Source: an uncultured Prevotellaceae bacterium (lineage in GTDB: Bacteria > Bacteroidota > Bacteroidia > Bacteroidales > Muribaculaceae). From it: DNA of 35,017 nucleotides. The DNA lies in assembly GCA_946186575.1 (NCBI GenBank), contig CAMHNO010000002.1:150664-185680 (forward strand). Direction: 5' to 3'. Positions within the stretch are counted from its first letter, which is position 1. Each line of letters begins with the position of its first letter. Shown piece by piece: positions 31,920-35,017 of this stretch. The notes under the pieces are model-generated. The model did no database searches, had not been told where the DNA came from, and worked only from the letters and a program-made list of their open reading frames with translations. Both the position numbers and the translations under genes were made by a program.

Positions 31920-32246
31920 CTATTTTAGTTTCTTGTTCTCTTTGTGGCGGTTGGCATCACGACATGTCTTCTTGGCAATGTTGCGCTCAAGGGCAGCCTC
32001 AAGGTCCACACCGGTCTGGTTGGCCAGGCACATCACCACCCACATCACGTCGGCGAGTTCATCGCCCAAGTCCAGCTTTTCGTCGCTGGGCTTGCACGAC
32101 TGCTCGCCGTAGCGACGAGCTATGATGCGCGCCACCTCGCCCACTTCCTCGGTGAGCACGGCCATGTTGGTCAGCTCGTTGAAGTAGCGCACACCATAGG
32201 TCTTAATCCAATCATCCACGCGCCTTTGCGCCTCCTGAATTGTCAT
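31920..32246 (-). CDS. MazG-like nucleotide pyrophosphohydrolase
   Basis: The 108-residue all-helical protein has the MazG signature. EEVGEVARIIARRYGEQS (about 32-49) supplies the first acidic pair and DLGDELADVMWVVMCLANQ (about 59-77) the second (ExxD). It should hydrolyse non-canonical or excess NTPs to NMPs and pyrophosphate in nucleotide-pool cleaning. Length matches single-domain family members. It starts nine bases after the secreted-protein gene stop, and is on the same strand as deoC and polA. Confidence 0.88.
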   Translation of the reverse strand: MTIQEAQRRVDDWIKTYGVRYFNELTNMAVLTEEVGEVARIIARRYGEQSCKPSDEKLDLGDELADVMWVVMCLANQTGVDLEAALERNIAKKTCRDANRHKENKKLK

Positions 32247-32255
32247 CTGTTTTCT

Positions 32256-33446
32256 TTACTTTACTACCTTAGTTGTCGATGTAGTGCCGTCGGTGTAGCG
32301 AGTCACCTTAATAGCGAAGCCCGATGGATTTGCAATCTCCTGTCCTGCCATGTTGTAGTAGCGCTCGCTGGCAATGGTCTTGCCTGCATTCACATCCTCG
32401 ATGGCGCTTGGAATCACCTCGAGATAAACAATGTCCGACGAGTTGCGCACACCGTCCACGGTGTAATGCGTCTGAATGCCTATGCGCCAGGTGAGCAGTG
32501 GGTTGTCGCCACTATTGGTGCGGTAGAAGTAGACGCGGCGCAGATAGAAGTCTTCGCCACTGAAGCCATAGGGAATCTCGGTCATGTCCTGGTCGAAACC
32601 ATTGCCGGCTCCATAGGTCGCCGCATCAAAGGTAAACAGCTGGTCTTGGTCGGTGTAGATGCTGTAGGTCACCTTGTCGGCATGCAGTTCATTGCCGTCA
32701 ACATCTTGCAGATTGATGTTGAAATCGAAGCGAGTGTAGCCACTTTCATCGCCGCAGTCGAAGAATTCAAGAGCCTCTGGATTGGCGGGAACGGCAGCGA
32801 CAGCCTCGCTAAGTGGAGTGTAGGTTGTTCCCCACTCAATGGTTGCCAGCGAATTGTCATCGCTCCACACGCCGGCGAGTCCGTGAGCCAGCACATTATT
32901 GGGATAGTCGGCCGAGGCATCACCTTCTGAGCCAACTAAAGTGATAACACCAGTTGTGGCATCAACAGCATAAGTCACAGCCTCAACACCCTCGTCGGGA
33001 GTGAAATCCATCCAATAGAAATCATCGCCTAAGTCTATCAAGGAGTTCTGCCCCCATGCCAGAATCAGGCCATAGCTGTACTCTTCATTGTAGGCCACAT
33101 ATTGTCCCAGAGGCACTGTGATAGTGGAACCATCATCGCTGAGCTCTCCCTGCACCCACACGCCGGTGCCCTCGCCATAGGCCAATGGGTCGAGCAGATA
33201 CACAGTCTTGCCGTCGGGGGCATAGGTGATTTTCATTTGCCCCGTCTGCTGTGTAGCATCGTAGCCATAGAGGCTCGCGGTCATGTACTCGCCCGAGCGG
33301 CTGTAGGCCACCACATTGCCTTCAGGTTGCTCAGTAATAATCTCCACAGCGGCTTTGCCTGCTGGTTTGCTCATCTTGTGTACAGTTTGTGCGCCAGCCA
33401 GTAATGCCATCGACGCTACAATAGTAAGAAGTAAAATTTTTTTCAT
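32256..33446 (-). CDS. Secreted Bacteroidales protein with C-terminal sorting-like tail
   Basis: The 396-residue protein has a signal peptide (MKKILLLTIVASMALLAGAQ). The body is acidic and strand-rich (GYDATQQTGQMKITYAPDGK, PLGQYVAYNEEYSYGLILAW). The C-terminus, YYNMAGQEIANPSGFAIKVTRY plus a short Lys tail (quoted in part; the block is at about 363-396), resembles the terminal domain on many secreted Bacteroidales proteins, similar to type IX secretion sorting domains. No enzyme motif is visible and function is unknown. It may be surface-attached. The reading frame ends nine bases before the MazG-like gene. Confidence 0.78.
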   Translation of the reverse strand: MKKILLLTIVASMALLAGAQTVHKMSKPAGKAAVEIITEQPEGNVVAYSRSGEYMTASLYGYDATQQTGQMKITYAPDGKTVYLLDPLAYGEGTGVWVQGELSDDGSTITVPLGQYVAYNEEYSYGLILAWGQNSLIDLGDDFYWMDFTPDEGVEAVTYAVDATTGVITLVGSEGDASADYPNNVLAHGLAGVWSDDNSLATIEWGTTYTPLSEAVAAVPANPEALEFFDCGDESGYTRFDFNINLQDVDGNELHADKVTYSIYTDQDQLFTFDAATYGAGNGFDQDMTEIPYGFSGEDFYLRRVYFYRTNSGDNPLLTWRIGIQTHYTVDGVRNSSDIVYLEVIPSAIEDVNAGKTIASERYYNMAGQEIANPSGFAIKVTRYTDGTTSTTKVVK

Positions 33447-33649
33447 AATAATCTAATACTGCAGCACTTTGGTTTAACAATGGAAAAGGTTTATATCTAA
33501 GTTAATTTTGATTTGAATTTTGTCACATTTGATTTTCACTAATCTTAGTGCTGCATTTCAAGAAAAGAAAATCATCAATGACAATGCAAATATAAAAATA
33601 AAAACCGAGAATACCATTCCATTTGACATAATTCTTAAAAAAAACATAT

Positions 33650-33657
33650 TACCTTTG
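33650..33657 (+). promoter_or_regulatory. -7 box of the cupin gene
   Basis: TACCTTTG lies 28 bases upstream of the cupin ATG. A TTTG at 33622-33625 is 24 bases before it, longer than usual. Confidence 0.45.
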
Positions 33658-33685
33658 TAGCTCACTAAATTATATGTAAAGAAAT

Positions 33686-34054
33686 ATGGCCGATGTAAAA
33701 ACCACCGAATTGCTGCGCACCACACAGAGCTGGGACGGCGCACAAATTCCCAATTTCCCACAAGATAATGCCGAGATTGTCTCAATCAGATATGAATTCC
33801 CTCCAGGAGAGAAACTCGCATGGCACCACCACGACGTGATAAACTTTGGGTTCGTTCAGCAGGGCGAACTCACCATCATCGACATCAACGGCAATGTAAA
33901 GGTTGTGCGCCAGGGAGAGGCCATAGTTGAAATGGTAGGCACCATCCACCACGGAGAAAACAATGGCAACCAAACGGTGATCCTCTACATGTTCTATGTT
34001 GCACAAAAGGGAATGCCACTTTCAGTGCAGCATCCCGACATCCCCATGCAATAA
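33686..34054 (+). CDS. Cupin-domain protein
   Basis: The 122-residue single-domain cupin has motif 1 as PPGEKLAWHHHDVINFGFVQQGEL (given in parts: PPGEKLAWHHHD and FGFVQQGEL; about 39-62). It has motif 2 around GEAIVEMVGTIHHGENNG (about 76-93), with His residues placed to bind a metal. Such small cupins may be isomerases, dioxygenases or ligand sensors; nothing here selects among them. It has its own promoter and is convergent with dtd. The 123 bases between them hold nothing I can identify. Confidence 0.82.
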   Translation: MADVKTTELLRTTQSWDGAQIPNFPQDNAEIVSIRYEFPPGEKLAWHHHDVINFGFVQQGELTIIDINGNVKVVRQGEAIVEMVGTIHHGENNGNQTVILYMFYVAQKGMPLSVQHPDIPMQ

Positions 34055-34177
34055 TTCATTTTGCAACAAGCGAGCATCAAACGAATCATTACCAATATTA
34101 GCGTGCTCTTTGCCATTTTCTTTAATACAAAAACGGTTGTTTATCGATAATTGTCGTCTGAAAAACCGTAGCAGCTC

Positions 34178-34630
34178 CTATTCACGCAGCCTGGAGTCGA
34201 TGATGATGGTCACCGGGCCATCGTTGACGAGCGACACCTGCATGTCGGCACCAAACACACCGCGCTTCACTTCCTTGCCCATCAGCCGCTGCACCTCCTC
34301 GCAGTAGAGCTCATACAGAGGCACTGCCAGCTTGTGACCCGCAGCATGTATGTAGCTGGGGCGGTTGCCTTTCTTTGTCGAGGCATTTAGAGTGAACTGG
34401 CTCACAGCCAGCACCTGACCACCGGCATCAACGATGCTGCGGTTCATCACCCCATCATCATCGTCCATCACCCGCAGGTTCACCGTCTTCATCGCCAGCC
34501 AGCGCGCATCATCTTCGGTGTCGCCATCACGCACGCCCACAAGCACCATGTAGCCACCACCAATCGCGCTGTGCAACTGCCCCCCAATCGCAACCGACGC
34601 TTCACTAACTCGTTGAATAACTATCCTCAT
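34178..34630 (-). CDS. dtd: D-aminoacyl-tRNA deacylase
   Basis: The ATG at 34630 (MRIVIQRVSEASVAIGG) gives 150 residues; an ATG four codons earlier is less typical. The enzyme removes D-amino acids (and glycine from tRNA-Ala) mischarged on tRNA. The two family motifs are present: VLAVSQFTLNA (about 76-86) and LVNDGPVTIII (about 135-145, with the cross-subunit GP). PSYIHAAGH is also typical. The fold acts as a dimer. It sits between the cupin gene and tRNA-Leu. Confidence 0.95.
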   Translation of the reverse strand: MRIVIQRVSEASVAIGGQLHSAIGGGYMVLVGVRDGDTEDDARWLAMKTVNLRVMDDDDGVMNRSIVDAGGQVLAVSQFTLNASTKKGNRPSYIHAAGHKLAVPLYELYCEEVQRLMGKEVKRGVFGADMQVSLVNDGPVTIIIDSRLRE

Positions 34631-34696
34631 AACTAAAAACAATGTTGTGATTATGTGCCTACAAATTTAAAAAAAACTCTTTTTTCCACCAAATCA

Positions 34697-34727
34697 TTTG
34701 ACAATTAAAAAAATTGCACTACCTTTG
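34697..34727 (+). promoter_or_regulatory. Promoter of tRNA-Leu
   Basis: TTTG (34697-34700), 19 bases, TACCTTTG (34720-34727), 13 bases upstream of the tRNA. Same layout as the tRNA-Tyr promoter. Confidence 0.75.
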
Positions 34728-34740
34728 CACCGCTTTTCGA

Positions 34741-34824
34741 GCCCAGATGGCGGAATCGGTAGACGCGCTGGTCTCAAACACCAGTGGGGTAACACCCGTG
34801 CCGGTTCGACCCCGGCTCTGGGTA
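34741..34824 (+). tRNA. tRNA-Leu (anticodon CAA)
   Basis: The acceptor GCCCAGA pairs with TCTGGGT (one G-T). The anticodon stem CTGGT/ACCAG encloses CTCAAAC with anticodon CAA. A long variable arm (TGGGGTAACACCCG) makes it class II, and the T-arm is CCGG-TTCGACC-CCGG. The discriminator is A and CCA is not encoded. Confidence 0.95.
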
Positions 34825-34838
34825 CTGGCTTAAAAGCG

Positions 34839-34880
34839 CAAGGTGCTGATTTTTCAACGATATTCAGCACCTTGTTTTTG
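34839..34880 (+). terminator. Intrinsic terminator after tRNA-Leu
   Basis: CAAGGTGCTGA pairs with TCAGCACCTTG (11 bp) across 14 bases, followed by TTTTTG. Confidence 0.85.
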
Positions 34881-34902
34881 TTTTACTTGAATATTACTTG
34901 AA
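34881..34902 (+). repeat. Tandem 11-bp pair after tRNA-Leu
   Basis: TTTTACTTGAA is followed at once by TATTACTTGAA. The length, spacing and place (just after a tRNA terminator) parallel the TTTTGACGTGA pair at 2213-2234 inside the integrated element. Confidence 0.6.
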
Positions 34903-34964
34903 CCTTTTTTGATAGAAGACGATCTAAAGCGATGAAAAAAGAAGAACACACATCCAGCCCTCGG

Positions 34965-35010
34965 GCGACGAAGTCGCTAAAATATGAAAAATTTTAGCGC
35001 CTTTGGGCGC
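34965..35010. repeat. Mini-hairpins related to those at 31843-31912
   Basis: GCGAC-GAA-GTCGC (34965-34977) and, after AATTTTA, GCGCC-TTTG-GGCGC (34997-35010; one extra G). The second has the same AATTTTAGCGC lead as the copy at 31844. Confidence 0.6.
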
Positions 35011-35017
35011 AACAATA

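Noticed and set aside
34698-34901. 67-codon frame through tRNA-Leu
   Set aside because: It simply translates the tRNA and its terminator.

Overview
The window looks like a chromosomal segment of a gut-type Bacteroidales bacterium (Bacteroidota). The evidence is several promoters of the Bacteroidota form TTTG-N19/20-TAnnTTTG, a DUF3667-type zinc-ribbon protein, a secreted protein with a C-terminal YNMAGQE-type tail, SusCD-free but lipoprotein- and barrel-rich gene content, and housekeeping proteins with Bacteroidota-style motifs (for example KISTS in MetRS and a YbeY lacking the usual third His). Muribaculaceae or Prevotellaceae is my guess from style; I could not run a phylogeny.

Layout. 1-1982: the start of a DUF3667 protein and tcdA (minus strand), then a PhzF-family protein. 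2094-2167: a tRNA with anticodon CAU. 2155-8830: an approximately 6.7-kb integrated element, inserted in the 3' end of that tRNA and bounded by a 16-bp direct repeat. All its genes are on the minus strand: tyrosine integrase, two small unknown proteins, an excisionase-like HTH protein, a RepA-like AAA ATPase, a Toprim-like protein that has lost its catalytic residues, a DUF5681 small-terminase-like protein and a complete large terminase. It has no portal, capsid, tail, lysis or relaxase gene. 9152-14370: a plus-strand run of a PAP2 phosphatase/outer-membrane fusion, an outer-membrane barrel, a lipoprotein metallophosphoesterase, a phosphopantetheinyl transferase and an EamA transporter. 14504-14583: tRNA-Tyr. 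14654-21101: minus-strand glycosyltransferase, uvrC, apt, mnmG and ybeY, with a perfect parS palindrome between apt and mnmG. 21387-27364: plus-strand lipoprotein, metG, an SF1 helicase, a BASS-type transporter and a small protein. 27382-34630: an SH3 protein, polA, deoC, a MazG-like protein, a secreted protein, a cupin and dtd. 34741-34824: tRNA-Leu(CAA), possibly another integration site.

The most interesting region is the 2155-8830 element. Its replication and packaging genes form one tightly overlapping operon. It resembles the backbone of a Bacteroidales mobilizable element in which the relaxase module is replaced by a phage terminase, so it is a candidate minimal phage satellite. Its two ends share several repeat families: tandem 11-bp pairs, a 24-bp imperfect direct repeat, a 19-bp inverted repeat, and a GGTCA-type iteron module that is expanded on one side. 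A full promoter at its left end reads outward, so it would face the integrase gene only after the element circularises.
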